The notes beneath the pieces are model-generated. The model was given only the letters and a program-made list of their open reading frames with translations, was not told the origin of the DNA and made no database searches. Of a DNA stretch of 64,000 nt, positions 11,098-27,829 are shown piece by piece (position 1 is the first letter of the stretch; each line of letters opens with the position of its first letter). The stretch is from NCBI RefSeq assembly GCF_028502605.1, contig NC_079232.1:1240001-1304000 (forward strand), given 5' to 3'. Both the position numbers and the translations under genes were made by a program. This DNA is from Trichoderma breve. Taxonomy: Eukaryota > Ascomycota > Sordariomycetes > Hypocreales > Hypocreaceae.

Positions 11098-11907
11098 TCA
11101 TTTGTCATCCTCATCCTCTTCCTCCTCTTCGTCATCGAAGTCGTCCATATCTTCTTCGCTATCGCTTCCTCCAAAGTCTTCCTCCTCATCTGACATATTC
11201 CAGAAGTCTGCGTCGTCATCGACCGGCTTGACCGGTACTGGAGTCAATTCCTCCATGCTGGGCATCTTCATACCCTCCGGGATGTTTTTCTTGGTCGCGG
11301 CTACCGTAGCCTTGGCCAAAGTATTATACTCGGGACGGTTATCTCGGTAGAGGACGCTGGCGTCGACGTTGGCAGCTGAGTTAATCTCGGGATCGTCCAT
11401 GAGAAGAAGAACGGATCTGAGAACAGATTCGACTCCGTGTAGAACATTCCATCGCTCGCTCGCCAGTTCGCCGGACTGCTCGTCCTCGCCAGGCTTGTGG
11501 AGAATGGAAATGCAGAGGTTTCCGTCGGAATACACGTTGGGGTGGATGATGTTGGGGGTGAGGAACTTGAAGGCCGGTGGCTGATAGGGATAGTCGGATG
11601 GAAATCTCATCTCGGCCTAAAGCAACTTGTCAGTTTCTCATCGATTCTAGCCAAGGTAAAGTGACTGTGAGAGAGAGCATAGCAGGCGGGCTTGGCTTAC
11701 CTTGAGGAACGCTCCATGCCAAACGCTATCAGGATTGACAACCCAGAGGCCGATCCTCCACTTAAGAAGATTGGTCTCGTCCGTCTAGATATGGTGAGCA
11801 AGAGACTCGTTGCTGAGTCTAGTTGATTTGGGTGAACTTACTGTAATCTCTACCCACTTCTCCTTCTGGAGAGACCGCAGCTCCTGCATAAGGCGCTTCT
11901 GAGCCAT
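11098..11907 (-). CDS. cdc34: Ubiquitin-conjugating enzyme E2 of the Cdc34/Ubc3 class, 222 aa
   Basis: Three exons: 11907-11842, 11784-11701 and 11616-11098. The UBC fold spans about residues 1-170. The HPN motif (75-77) precedes the catalytic Cys85 in GNLCISILHKP. After it comes the acidic-loop insertion (GEDEQSGELASERW) that marks Cdc34 and Ubc7-type E2s. The C-terminal tail from about residue 195 is extremely acidic (DDFDDEEEEEDEDDK), as in Cdc34, where it docks on the cullin-RING ligase SCF. The role is therefore ubiquitin transfer with SCF, driving turnover of cell-cycle inhibitors in nucleus and cytoplasm. The tail is shorter than in yeast Cdc34 (295 aa in total). Identity is strong. 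Confidence 0.92.
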
Positions 11908-13383
11908 GACGCTGGTAGGGGGAGTAGAACCGTTATACGTGAAAATGAATAGGTAGAGCGGTCCGAGAGTCGTCGTTGTCTTCTTTGCTCTGCAAACTCG
12001 AGTCACAGAGCAGTGGCTTCTGGCCGAGTGTCGGCAGCAATCGGGAGAGTCTAGGGGGCGGATGGACGGGTAAGGCGGATGGGCACCACTGATGACTCGA
12101 TGCTATCGTCCAAGGACAGTCGCTGGGGTGTGAAAAGAGGCGCGTACGAGAACAAAGATCAAAAAAAGAGGGAAGATGCAAGTAAGAGAAAGATTCCCGG
12201 GCCGCAAAGGGTTGGCGAAGTAGAAGCGCTCGTCGAGGAATTTCCGAAACTCAGCCGGGCCGGCTACGGCACCACAGATGTGACGGCATCAGGTGGCTGC
12301 GACAGGTGACTGCCGCAAGTCCCGGGCGGTGAAGCCTCCAAGGGCCTCTGAGGGCGCCTGTTAGTCGCAGCTAGAGTGCCAAAAGCGCTGCTGCCCCTCC
12401 CCCAGGCGCCCCCGCCTGCAGGGGTCCTCGCTTGGGCTTTAGGGGTGCATTCCGAGTCCGAGGGCTGCTATCATCGGCAGGTACTGCCAAGTATTGCTCC
12501 CGTGGCGCTGGTAATCGGCGCTACTTGGGCGGTACGAGCTATGCAATAGGCGGTACTCGTATTAGCCGCCACGTGAATCGGCTGAGACGAGGGGGAAAGG
12601 AGTTTGACATCTGTCATGAGCTGAATATTGAATTGAATTCCGTCAGAAGAGACAAGAAGCCAGCTGCCAATAATGGACGGGCATCCAGCTGCACGGTACG
12701 ATAACATACGATAGAACCCAATTCATGCATTGTTTCGAGACCAAGTCATTCCATATTAGAGCCCTGCTGCAGGTCTCAATTAGAGAACCACTCTAATGTA
12801 CGTGCTCACTAAGATTCGGTACCGGTAAGACTCTGGCCACCCACCCACTACGGAGTAACCCGAGTCTTAACAGGCGCGCTCTAACTGCAATTATCAAGCC
12901 ATCGATCTAATACCAAGATCTGCGCCGTCATCCTCAAGCCGCCACCGGAAGCAAAAAATTCATTTTGCTAGCATGAAGCTGAACTTTCCATTGTAATGTA
13001 GGGGTAAGAAATTAAAACTAGTGGCTTCCATAAGATTCCATTCAGCTCGTTTGAGCGCACCTTATCATTGCTTATTCTCGCTCCATAAGTGGCCAATGGC
13101 AACCAGCGAAATGGTTCACTCAGCCGTCTGGATGTTGTGTGGCGTCCATGCATTTGGCCCGACGGCTTCTATGTTAGGCACCAAGTGAACCACATCGAGA
13201 GATTATAGGTGATTATTATGAGCTATACCCAACTCTTGGATAAAAGTAAAACTGGATAAATAACATCTGCCCATCAACTGCGTATATATCACGGAAATAG
13301 CCCAGTGCTACCTACAGGTCAACGTCAAAATATACATCGCTTTGACTTATATGCACATATCCCCCTTTGCTCAACTACATCTT
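11908..13383. other. Intergenic, upstream of cdc34 and 3' of gcn2
   Basis: The part next to cdc34 is GC-rich, with several C/G runs between 12320 and 12440. Overlapping frames on both strands at about 12430-12710 mirror each other and have no protein character. The GGCGGTAC motif recurs twice near 12529-12557. No gene is supported. Confidence 0.5.
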
Positions 13384-18511
<5,128 letters not shown>

Positions 18512-19117
18512 GGTCGCGTGATACCTAGGTAAGAGCCACAGCTAAAGCCGTGACGCTTTACACAGAAGAAGCCATAGTGAAGACGGCTAGAGACAAGGGA
18601 TAGTAAGGCTGGTGTGGTATGAAGGAGGAGGATTGTCGACAAGAGCCAGTAGCGCCTCGATGTAGCTATACCTGGTGGCGGGGCAGTTTCATCACCTGGT
18701 TCGTCCAGCGATCCCATCAATGGTCAGCACGAGCCAAATAGCTGCCTGAGCCGCTAATTCTGTGCCTGTACAGGGCTGAGCCAGTTGGACTACAGCGGCT
18801 GGGTGGCGATCGATCCACTGCCAGATTGCGGGAACCCGCTAGCTCACTACAGGGTCCTGGTAACCACTAAGTTACCTGGAACTCTATCGCCGCCGCGGCT
18901 TGCGCTGATAAGGGAAAAAAGCATTTCGTCACTGGCCAACACACCGACGGGCAAGTAAACAAACACACCCTCGCAACCATCAACCGCCGACCCTGCGAAC
19001 ACGGCAACGCTCCAACTTCTTCACCCGCAAGCTCATTGCAGATACGCCAATACAAAATACCGTCAAGCTTGTGCCGATTTTAATCAGGATTACAATTGTT
19101 TGAGCCACTCTATCAAC
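18512..19117. other. Divergent promoter between gcn2 and the Cut12-like gene
   Basis: This 606-bp region must hold both promoters. On the gcn2 side there are upstream ATGs at 18575 and 18717 on the minus strand. No ATG was seen on the plus strand of the cut12 leader before its start codon. Confidence 0.5.
18558..18575 (-). promoter_or_regulatory. Short upstream ORF in the gcn2 leader
   Basis: The minus strand reads ATG GCT TCT TCT GTG TAA, a five-codon upstream ORF that ends 46 nt before the gcn2 start codon. It would influence translation only if the transcript start lies further up, which cannot be seen from the sequence. Confidence 0.4.
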
Positions 19118-21147
19118 ATGCTGGGCTGGATGCTGGGGCGCGGGGACAACGCGCCGGACGCGGCTGACACCGGAGGTAAGTAAAATGATTTCCATGAATA
19201 CAATATAATCGTGTTGGATATATCCTAATGATCCCCTTCTAACGATTAGACACGGCACTTCTTGATCAGCCAGACACTCCCGCTCCTGTTTTTGCTGCAA
19301 GATCGTTCAAAAGTGCTCTCTTCGGCACTCCTATTCGAGAGTCGCACCGAGTGTTACGGGACAGGGCCAAAGCAGCAAAATCGACAACCATGCCGGTGGA
19401 CAATACGTTAGATACTCCATTGAAACCACAAGGCATCTTGCTGACCCCTGGTACGGGGACATCGAGGCCGAAGCGCGTGTCATTCAACCATGATCTTGCG
19501 ACAACAAAGACCATTTCGCCGAATAATGAGGGGCCCGCAGTCAGCAAAAGAACCCGTCTATCTGACGTGCTTGACAAGGCGAGACGCAAAAGCACCACAA
19601 ATGTTTCCAAGGTGGCCGAGCCCCGTATCATCAAGGACGAGTCGGATGAGGACGAATGGGAGGAAGACGAACTTGACGAAAATGGCGATTATTACGCACA
19701 TGATACCACGGTGGACCTGAACGAGCCACACTCCCAATCGGGCAAATATTGGAAAGAAGAGTTCGAAAAGTATCATCGAGAGGCACGAGCGGAGATGGAG
19801 AAGCTCCTCAAATACAAGAAACATCTCAAATCTTACGCGGAGGAGAAGGACTTGGAGGCTATTCATCTGGCTCAGAGGCTCAAGGAGGAACAAGGAAAGG
19901 TGGTCGCCATGGAAAAGATGATTGCAGAAAATGCAAGCCATATGGTATCGAAACAGAAAGGCGCCTCCAGCGACGAAACTACAGAGTTATTTGCAACTCT
20001 CACAAAGCAAACAGCTCTCGCAGCCCAATACCGACATAGGGTTCAGGAATTGGAAAGCCAGCTTGAAGAGCTGCACCAAGGGCGAGAAGAAGACGACGAC
20101 GAAGAGAGAGAGCGCATACGGCTACAGGGAACGACTTCGCCGAATACGGCAAGAACTCTAGTCGAAACCCAGCGAGAACTTCGACGATCTCGCGCACAAC
20201 TCAAGGAGTTGGACGCCCTACGAGATCAAGTGTCCTCTCTCAAGGCTCAGCTAAAAGCTGCTGATCAACGAAAGTCTGTAGATCACTCAGCTCCCGATGA
20301 GATCACCGATACGGTCAAGGTGAGAGCGCTCAAAGCTCAACTTAAACAAGCAAGGGAAGAATCATCCAGGAAGGACGATGAACTTGGCCAACTGAAGAAG
20401 GAATTCGACTTGTTCAAGAAAGAGAGAGAAGCCCATGATTCAGATACCAAAGCCGTACTTGAACGTGCCCAAACCAAGATTACTGACCTCAAAAAGGAGG
20501 TCAAAACACTGAAGGCCAAAGATGCAGGCCGGAATCATAAAGCAGAGGAAACCAAGTTGGCAAGGGACACCGAGGATGAGGAAGTTTTACCGAGGCTCTC
20601 TGCGGCAACAAACGGTGCTCGCAGGAGCATCGATGCGGCAGACCTTGAGAGACCCCGACATCTTGAAGGGGTCAATGCCAAGTCTCGAAACTTACGAGAC
20701 AAATATCAAACCGATGCTACACCGGGCCAGTCTCGAGCAATGGCAAAGTCAAAGGGCACAGCTGAGGCCTCTAAATGGCCGCCCTCTGCATCAAGAACAC
20801 CCAGAGAGATCGTGTCAAAACGTAACCGGTCAGGGAGCGACGCAGGAGAGGACAACATTGCAATTTCCAGTATGCCCGGGCTCGCAAAATCCATGGCTCA
20901 GTCCAAGAAAGCGCCATCCGTCGACGATACGGACGTCGAGATCGAGATTCTACAGGACCGCTTTGCTCGTCTCGGTGGCGGTGACGCAGGTCAAGATAGA
21001 ATCAAAGATATTCCCAAGACTGGCAACAGCAAAGCTTCATTGCCACCAGAGCGACGAGCGGCTGCTCTAGCTCGAATTGAAAAGAGAATGGCCGAGAAGA
21101 GGGCCCAGCGACGAGATGGAACGGACAAGGAAAACGTACGGCCATGA
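19118..21147 (+). CDS. Spindle pole body-associated protein, Cut12-like, 651 aa
   Basis: Two exons: 19118-19175 and 19250-21147. The N-terminus starts MLGWMLGRG and leads into a conserved segment (ARSFKSALFGTPIRESHR) and KPQGILLTPGTGTSRPKRVSF, typical of fungal Cut12-domain proteins. LTPGTGTSRPKRVSF also resembles a phosphatase-docking or phosphorylation site: Cut12 of fission yeast binds PP1 through a related motif. From about residue 160 to 450 the protein is dominated by long coiled coils with KxxLE/AQL heptads. The tail is polar and basic. Cut12 sits at the interphase spindle pole body and controls mitotic commitment through polo kinase. The family match is recalled from its general pattern, so the exact orthology is moderately sure. 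Confidence 0.75.
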
Positions 21148-21499
21148 AGAGGCGACGTTGGTCTGAGCAATCTACGATAATACGTGTTTTTTTATTTAGG
21201 GATCAGCGTTGGTGTTATTACAGGGAAAATGGAGGGTGGTTATCAACATGATTTATTATGAGCGGGACCGAGTGTACTGCAAGCTGGAAGCTCTTGCTGC
21301 TTGGATTGACATTGTTTTTTCTTATTTGATTTTTTTCTTTTGGCCTTTTAATCTGTTCATGTTTATACCTATTTGTAACTATTGCCGGACAATGTTGGCG
21401 TGTATCGTATCAATCGCGATATCACACGGTCTAATACGGAACGGATGACGAGAGATAATGCAATTCAACTTTTAAACTTTACATACACATGTGCCCAAA
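21148..21499. other. Intergenic between the Cut12-like gene and ureF
   Basis: A T-rich stretch (21317-21350) fits a 3' UTR. The last bases form the ureF leader with a four-codon upstream ORF overlapping its start. Confidence 0.5.
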
Positions 21500-21503
21500 A
21501 TGA
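21489..21503 (+). promoter_or_regulatory. Four-codon upstream ORF overlapping the ureF start
   Basis: The sequence is ATG TGC CCA AAA TGA. Its stop TGA (21501-21503) overlaps the ureF ATG (21500-21502) as ATGA. A scanning ribosome meets this ATG first, so ureF translation would depend on leaky scanning or on termination-reinitiation. The alternative is that transcription starts inside it. Confidence 0.5.
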
Positions 21504-22422
21504 CAGCGCAGAATGAGATTCAGATCCAAGATGAAATTGCCCAGCTTGAGAGTCGTTTGCAAGAGGCAAAAGCCCGTCTGAGCACTCTCGGCGGATCAAA
21601 CCCTGCCATCCCGTGTAAGTCGAAAAAGAGCTTATCATGCATTGATCTCGTTTACTCACGCAAATAGCAACACCAGTCCGGCCTGCCCCATCGCCATCAC
21701 CATCTTCATCAACGCATTTTCTTCTCCTGCTCTCTGATTCCGCCCTTCCCATCGGATCCTTCGCCTTCAGCAGCGGCCTGGAGTCCTTCGCGGCGCATAA
21801 TGCCCGCGCCTCCTTCGGGGCCTTCCTCCCCCTCTCGCTATCATCCTATGCCTCCACGACGCTGCCGTTCGTCCTGGCAGCACATCGCCAGCCCGCGGAT
21901 CTCGCATCTTTGGACGACCAGCTCGATGCCGCCGTCATCTGCACCGTCGGCCGGCGTGCCAGCGTCGCCCAGGGCAGAGCGCTGCTGAGCATCTGGGAGC
22001 GCTCGTTCAAGACGACGATTCTCCCCTCCAGCGCCACGGACGCCCTCGTCCTCAAGGACTTCTCAGCGCTGCTTCGTCGAGAGAGCACCAAGGCCGGCGG
22101 CGAGGCTCCTCTCGTCTCAGCGCACCTCGGTCCGCTGTTCGGCGCGATTTGCGCCATCGTGGGGCTGACGCTTAGACAGACGGCCTATGTCTTCATGCTG
22201 AGCCACGTCAAGGCGCTGATTTCGGCGGCCGTGAGGGCGAATATGTTTGGACCGTATCAAGCACAGAAGCTACTTGCGAGTGAAAACGTACAGGACTTGA
22301 TTAATGTCGTGGTGGAAAGGGAATGGTACACGTCTGTTGAGGAGGCAGGGCAGAGCGTACCGGTTATGGATCTATGGGTTGGACGACATGAGCTGCTTTA
22401 CTCGAGAATATTCAACAGCTAA
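21500..22422 (+). CDS. ureF: Urease accessory protein UreF, 289 aa
   Basis: Two exons: 21500-21614 and 21668-22422, intron 53 nt with a GTAAGT donor. A short N-terminal helix (IAQLESRLQEAKARL) leads into the all-helical UreF core, with HFLLLLSDSALPIGSFAFSSGLES near its start, the family signature for this fold. The C-terminal part includes HLGPLFGAICAIVGL and a YQAQKLL segment. UreF works with UreD and UreG to load nickel into urease in the cytosol. The gene is convergent with cwc2, only 136 bp away. The start is chosen because it continues the N-terminal helix; no other in-frame ATG is available upstream. Identity is strong. Confidence 0.92.
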
Positions 22423-22558
22423 AGTGGGATACTCTAGTATCCTTTTTCTCTTTAATATTAATATGGTATCATTATGAATGCTGTGCATGACACGAATCCT
22501 GTACCCAATCTACAGTTATAGATAAATCCCAAGCCAAATACCACCAAAAACGCCCTAT

Positions 22559-23941
22559 TTACTCATCGCTATCGCTATCATATCCCACGAGAGGCCCCGT
22601 AGATGCAGGCGCCGCTGGTTTCGATGCCACTGCAACCTTTGCTCTGCCCAGAGCTGCCAAAGTGCTACTTGAGAATACACCTGCGCTCTGCGCCGGTTGT
22701 TGTTGATTTGCTTCTTGTGCTGCTGTTTCTGTCTCCCCAGCCGTTCCATCTTCAAGCAGAGGCCGTTCTTGATATTCCACCTCGTATCCTCGTCTTCCAG
22801 CCGGATTGACTGCATTAGGGCCTTGTGCGAAGTGGATTTCGTCTGGGGCCTCGTAGCCTTCCAATCCATAGCTGCTCTCTAGCTTTCTTCTTTTTCTGGC
22901 CTCTGGATCTTTGCCCTCGATTTCGGCGACAAATTCCGCTGGCAGCGCCCTCCGGATAGCCTCGGCAGCTTGTTCTTCGATTCGTCGCGCTTCTCGAGCT
23001 CGTGCCATGGGGTTAGGGTCGGCTGTGGCCCATCTAACGTTCAATACCTCATCGTGATCAAGAGATCTAATGCTGGTCAGTGGATGTTGAGATTTGAGAA
23101 GCTGTGGTAATACGTACTGATGCGCCATGGCTTCCTTGGCGAATTCTGCATTTGCTTCGTTGACATAGGTGACAAAAGCAACACCCCGAGAATTCAATAC
23201 GCGAACTGAAGATCAATGGTCAGTTAAGCCCAAAGCAAAGGCAGCGCAGTTGTAACTGGTGATGGCACTCACTTCGTTCAATCGGGCCCCATTCAGCAAA
23301 GTGTCGCGCCACAATCTCCTCGATATCGTCGGTTACATGTATGCGGCCGATGTAAATGGTTCGGTTCTGGCGCATAAAACTTCCAACACCGCCCATATCA
23401 TCTCTGTAGTCGGAAAATTTATCTCTACCGAAGCAATCGACATTCGGTGCCGAGAGGTCGTACGTGCCGGGGAGTCGGTGTAGATACATGCAGTCTGCTC
23501 CTCGTGGACATAATCCTCTTGCAAAGAACAGGCAGAAATAGCTTCCCGACACGCCGTCGGCTTTCGTGTATCCGCTGTCACGAGCGACGTTGCAGCGCCC
23601 CTTCGATTTCGTCTGCTGGTATGCCTCGTGGTCGCCACCCGCCCATTTGTTATACCTGGCTGGTATCAGCTGCCGTTCTACCACATGATTGGGGGTTCGC
23701 AATGTCTCATTACTCACCAAATGTTGAAAGTTGTACCCGTCTGTGGTGGAGGCTCGTTGGTGAAGAAATCCGGTTCGACTTGCGGCCTGGCTGGCCTCCT
23801 CTTCCTGCGGATGATCTTCTTGACGACCTTTTTCTCGGTAGGAGCCGCGACTTCGCTGTTTGTCGTTGCAACAGCCATGTTCTGAGTCTCTTCATCAGCT
23901 ACCGGAGCCATTGCGACACCGTCTTCTTGTTGGTCCGCCAT
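22559..23941 (-). CDS. cwc2: Pre-mRNA splicing factor Cwc2, 400 aa
   Basis: Four exons: 23941-23718, 23655-23273, 23205-23118 and 23066-22559. A basic N-terminal segment (KKIIRRKRRPARPQ) precedes the Torus region with a CCCH zinc finger (CLFFARGLCPRGADCMYLH). The RRM follows, with RNP2 at TIYIGRI and RNP1 at RGVAFVTYV, then the conserved VLNVRWATADPNP. The C-terminal tail is low in complexity and ends in DSDSDE. Cwc2 is part of the Prp19-related complex and contacts U6 snRNA and the pre-mRNA at the spliceosome active site. An in-frame ATG further up is less likely as start, because MADQQEDG opens the usual N-terminus. It is divergent from drg1 across 348 bp. Confidence 0.93.
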
Positions 23942-24289
23942 GATTCGGTAAAATGAAAGACGGAAGCTGATTTTGTTGCGATGACAAGTTGAAGCTTGAT
24001 GCAGCAATTTTGCCCAGCTCGACGCGCCGGCAAGGCTGTAGAAAGACACTGGCGAAAAGGGCAGGCGGTGAGGCTAGCGCAATCCCAGTTCTAATGCTAA
24101 AGGGCCCCTCCTAAACCTTTTGCTGCAATTGCCAGAGCCCCGCCATCTCAAATCTCAAGTCGAACTTCAAAGCTGCTCTTCTACGGGCTTTACGATACGT
24201 CTCTAAGTAGACGGATGCTCCTTTTTTCTTTTCTTTTACTGTTGTATATAAGAAGACGGTATTGCCGTCTATAAAGAACTGGCGTCAAG
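23942..24289. other. Divergent promoter between cwc2 and drg1
   Basis: This 348-bp region serves both genes. It has a T-rich stretch at 24222-24238 followed by a TATATA near 24245-24250, about 40 bp upstream of the drg1 start codon. Confidence 0.45.
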
Positions 24290-26043
24290 ATGGTGAACAT
24301 TACAGAGAAGATCAAGGAGTGAGTAAAGGTGGTTACGTTATGAGAGGCCACGGCTGATGACATGTTCAGGATCGAAGAGGAGATGAGAAAAACACAGAGT
24401 AAGTAAATATTTGGAGTATTTGTTACAATTTCAGCGTTTTTATTATCCCCTGAGTACTCCAAGAACCGCTATAGCACACTTTATCCTTATAAGGCTGTTG
24501 TATAAGCGGCTGCGATTCCATTTCGGCATTACGCATACATATCTCCTTTTACCCGCGGAAAGTGTTGGGTGGCATGAAGATGGTATTATCAAGAAGACGA
24601 TTGATGTACTTGACAGGCTAGCCATCATTAGTTTGGGATGGGTCATTTAATACATGTAATCACAATGCATGTATTCGAATCTCATCCCCGTTGGCCTGTT
24701 GAGCATCTCGTCGCTTGTGTAAACCGTCAACCCTTCCCTATACCTGCCTGGTTACCATATAATACACACCAATACACTTTTTATCAAGTTTTTCATACAG
24801 TCTAGCTAACCAGGAACATAGAAAACAAGGCGACTGGTATGTATTTGAATGATTCCTCTTAATTGACCACGGCTGACAAAAGGTCAGAATACCATTTGGG
24901 TCTCTTGAAAGGGTACGTCAAGTCAAGTCAAGTCTGCCTTCCTGCGTAAACCATCCCTAACTTGACCAGAAAGCTCGCACGTCTCCGAGCGCAGCTACTA
25001 GAGCCTGGGCCTGGAGCCGGTGGTGGTGGTGGCTCTGGATTCGACGTGAGCAAAAGTGGTGATGCCCGAATATCTCTAGTCGGCTTTCCTTCAGTAGGAA
25101 AGTCAACGTTTCTATCCAAAGTCACCAAGACCCGATCCGAAGTAGCTTCATATGCATTCACAACCCTCACAGCCATTCCCGGAGTGCTGGAATACGGCGG
25201 TGCAGAAATTCAGCTACTCGATTTACCAGGTATCATCGAGGGCGCTTCGGAGGGCAAGGGACGAGGTCGACAGGTTATTTCGGCTGCCAAGACGAGCGAC
25301 CTGATTCTCATGGTCCTAGATGCAACGAAGCGAGCTGAGCAAAGAGCTCTGCTAGAGGCCGAATTGGAAGCTGTTGGCATCAGATTGAATCGCGAGCCCC
25401 CGTAAGTAGAAAGAGATGTGATTTGCACGCCATATCATCGGCTAACAAAGGATCAAGAAACATCTATCTCAAAGTCAAAACAGCAGGTGGCATGAAGATT
25501 ACGTTTCAATCTCCACCCAACAGGCTGGACGAGAAGATGGTCTTCAACATCCTCCGCGACTACAAGATTCTCAACTGCGAAGTGCTCATCCGGGACCCAG
25601 AGGCCACCGTTGATGACCTCATCGACATCATCATGAAGGACCACCGCAAGTACATCAAGTGCCTGTACGTCTACAACAAGATCGACAGCGTCTCGCTTGA
25701 CTTTCTCGACAAGCTCGCCAGGGAAGACCACACAGTCGTCATGAGCTGCGAGCTGGACCTGGGCATTCAAGACGTCATCGACAGGTGCTGGAAGGAGCTC
25801 AAGCTGATTCGCATTTACACCAAGCGAAAGGGCACCGAGCCAGACTTTAACGAGGCTTTGATTGTGCGGAGTAACAGCACCATTGAGGACGTGTGCGACA
25901 GGATCCATCGCACGCTAAAGGACACATTCAAGTATGCCCTTGTTTGGGGCGCCAGCGCGAGACACATACCTCAGAGGGTGGGATTAGGACATCCCGTTGC
26001 GGATGAAGATGTCGTGTACATCGTGACGGCGTGGAAAGCATAG
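24290..26043 (+). CDS. rbg1: DRG-family GTPase (Drg1/Rbg1), 371 aa
   Basis: Six exons: 24290-24318, 24370-24398, 24822-24836, 24888-24912, 24970-25401 and 25458-26043. The first four are only 29, 29, 15 and 25 nt. Joined, they give the conserved N-terminal helices, including [18 protein letters not shown]. The G domain has the P-loop GFPSVGKS (71-78), the switch region with [12 protein letters not shown]3 DLPG (117-120) and G4 NKID. The S5D2L insertion between G motifs is present, and the C-terminal TGS domain ends in YIVTAWKA. The length matches human DRG1 (367 aa). These GTPases act with a Tma46/DFRP partner on ribosomes, relieving stalled translation. Intron 2 is unusually long (423 nt). 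Confidence 0.95.
24399..24821 (+). other. Long intron 2 of drg1 (423 nt)
   Basis: The donor is GTAAGT. The acceptor, AACATAG, is preceded by CTAGCTAAC. The other introns of this gene are 51-57 nt. No clear box C/D or H/ACA snoRNA structure could be seen by eye, and no protein-like frame. Confidence 0.6.
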
Positions 26044-26485
26044 TTCAATAGCACAAAACAAAACCATTCAGTCAACAAAGCCTTTTTTCCCATTCCCTAA
26101 TCGGGATGAAGTGTAATTGATGAATTGCTTCCATGAAAGTCTTTGCTCAGCTACCACTAAGTAGTTGTATTCCTCAGTCATGGCAATTAAAAGCATAAAA
26201 TAAAGATGAAAATGTTCATGTCGACCCTTTCCGGTATCACCACAATAGGGCACGTACTCAATACGTACGTAATCCGGAAAACGCCAAAGCCCCTAAAAAC
26301 CCACAAGTTCCCGCGATAGCCTCTAACCCTTAGTCCGAGGTCTTGCCCAACCTAGTTGCTTCCCCCCGTCTCTAATCATGACGAGAGCGTTTAAAAAAAG
26401 GAAGCAGTCGTTAATGTACAAAAGAAATAACCCAGACCAACGAAGCAATATTAAAAATGATATAAAAGGGACACAAAGTCCCATA

Positions 26486-27026
26486 TCAGCGAAGTCGGGA
26501 GGTCAGGGTACGCTCGGTTGTCTTAACGCTTCTAGCACCAAGAGGGTTGTCGAGCTGAGCGGGCCTTGTGCCGATGAGGTTCTCGTCGTTGTTGAGTTTC
26601 TTAGAGCTCGCCTGGGCGAAGAGAGACTTTGGTTTGGCCCTTGAACACACACCGATTCTGTCAGTCTTTTGAAATTATATTTTCATTCATGGAGATTGTG
26701 GCGTTGGAGACAAGGTTCGAGGGGCGGACATACTTGGTGACTTGCTTGCTGCGCAGGGCAGAGAGTTTTGCTGTGCAGGGGCTCATGATAGTATCGGAGG
26801 GAGAGACGTATTGCTTGACTCTGTACATACAAGAAGATGTTAGCAAAAAGATGAAGTCAAATAGTGAAAGGGGCAGAGACGGGTTGGTGGCATACCCATC
26901 CTGAGCCATTCTGGATTGGAACACCTGGCGATGGTACTCCATGCTCTTGACGTCCTTGCCAAGAGGCTGCCCATCGGCTAGAGCGGCGTTGACGTCTCTG
27001 TCACCGAGGATCTTGTTGCTCGACAT
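26486..27026 (-). CDS. Spo12-like cell-cycle regulator, 123 aa
   Basis: Three exons: 27026-26896, 26820-26734 and 26639-26486. The central exon encodes the family core YVSPSDTIMSPCTAKLSAL, matching the short conserved block of Spo12/Bns1 proteins. Two Ser-Pro sites in it are potential CDK sites. The last exon contributes AKPKSLFAQASSKKL. For intron 2, two in-frame acceptors exist: CAG at 26659-26657 and AAG at 26642-26640. The second was preferred, because the CTGAC branch-like motif overlaps the first. In yeast, Spo12 acts in the FEAR pathway releasing Cdc14 from the nucleolus in early anaphase. The rest of the protein is polar and probably disordered. The family call rests on one short motif. 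Confidence 0.8.
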
Positions 27027-27829
27027 TGTAGTCCGTCTATGTAGGTTCAGCAGTGGTGTGCAAGTAGGTTGTTGGTTGGGTGTGATTTAGAAGGAGAGTT
27101 TGTACTGCAACAAATCAACCGTGAATGTCACACACCGCAGGATTAAGAAAAGGCAGGGGGGAAGCAGCCTTTTTTGTAAACGTTCCAGAAATGCAAGCGT
27201 TAGCTATTCCGGCTAGTTTAACAGCATAAACAAGGGGTAAAGAAAAAAGTATGACGTCCGCCCAATTCATTCATGCAATCGGAGTGCAAAAAAAAGTAAA
27301 CGAATGACGGACGTTGGCTGGGCAACAGAGTTTTGCCACCTTTTGGTTTCCTTGGTATGCATGGAATCCGGTGTGGAGTCGGCAACAGCACTTCTTGGCC
27401 AACCAGCTAGGGGGAGAGTCTCTTTAGCTTCAGTTTACCCGGAACTAGAATGGGATTTTGGTATGAGACTGGGGGAAGATGAGTGGAAACAAAGACTTGT
27501 TTTCAGGGTTTAACAAGGGGTGATTGATGGAGTTGGGAATCATGGGTATGTGAATAAAGATCAAGAGAGCTGATGGATTGGTTGATTGGGAAGGTGTTTT
27601 GTAGGGCGTTGACAAGATTGTAAGTTAGAAGAAAGATGAGATGCAAGATCCTTAACAAAAATGTATCTCATAAATCAAGTATAGTTGCATTAGACTTCTT
27701 TCTTTTATGAAGTGTGTTATATACGCTATTCGCAATGCAACATCTCGAGATTACCCTAGTTCCCGTAGTATTTTACAAACCAATGACAGATCAAAACAAG
27801 ACATTCTAAACAGACCAGCCATTCTTTCA
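27027..27829. other. Intergenic, upstream of the Spo12-like gene and 3' of the acyl-CoA dehydrogenase gene
   Basis: No supported gene. The part nearest the Spo12-like gene must carry its promoter. A 70-codon plus-strand frame at 27304-27513 has no protein-like pattern. Confidence 0.5.

Noticed and set aside
12432..12707. Overlapping frames on both strands in a GC-rich stretch
   Set aside because: The two mirror each other, neither shows protein-like patterning, and the region fits the cdc34 upstream flank.
19558..19941. 127-codon minus-strand frame
   Set aside because: Antisense to the coiled-coil region of the Cut12-like gene.
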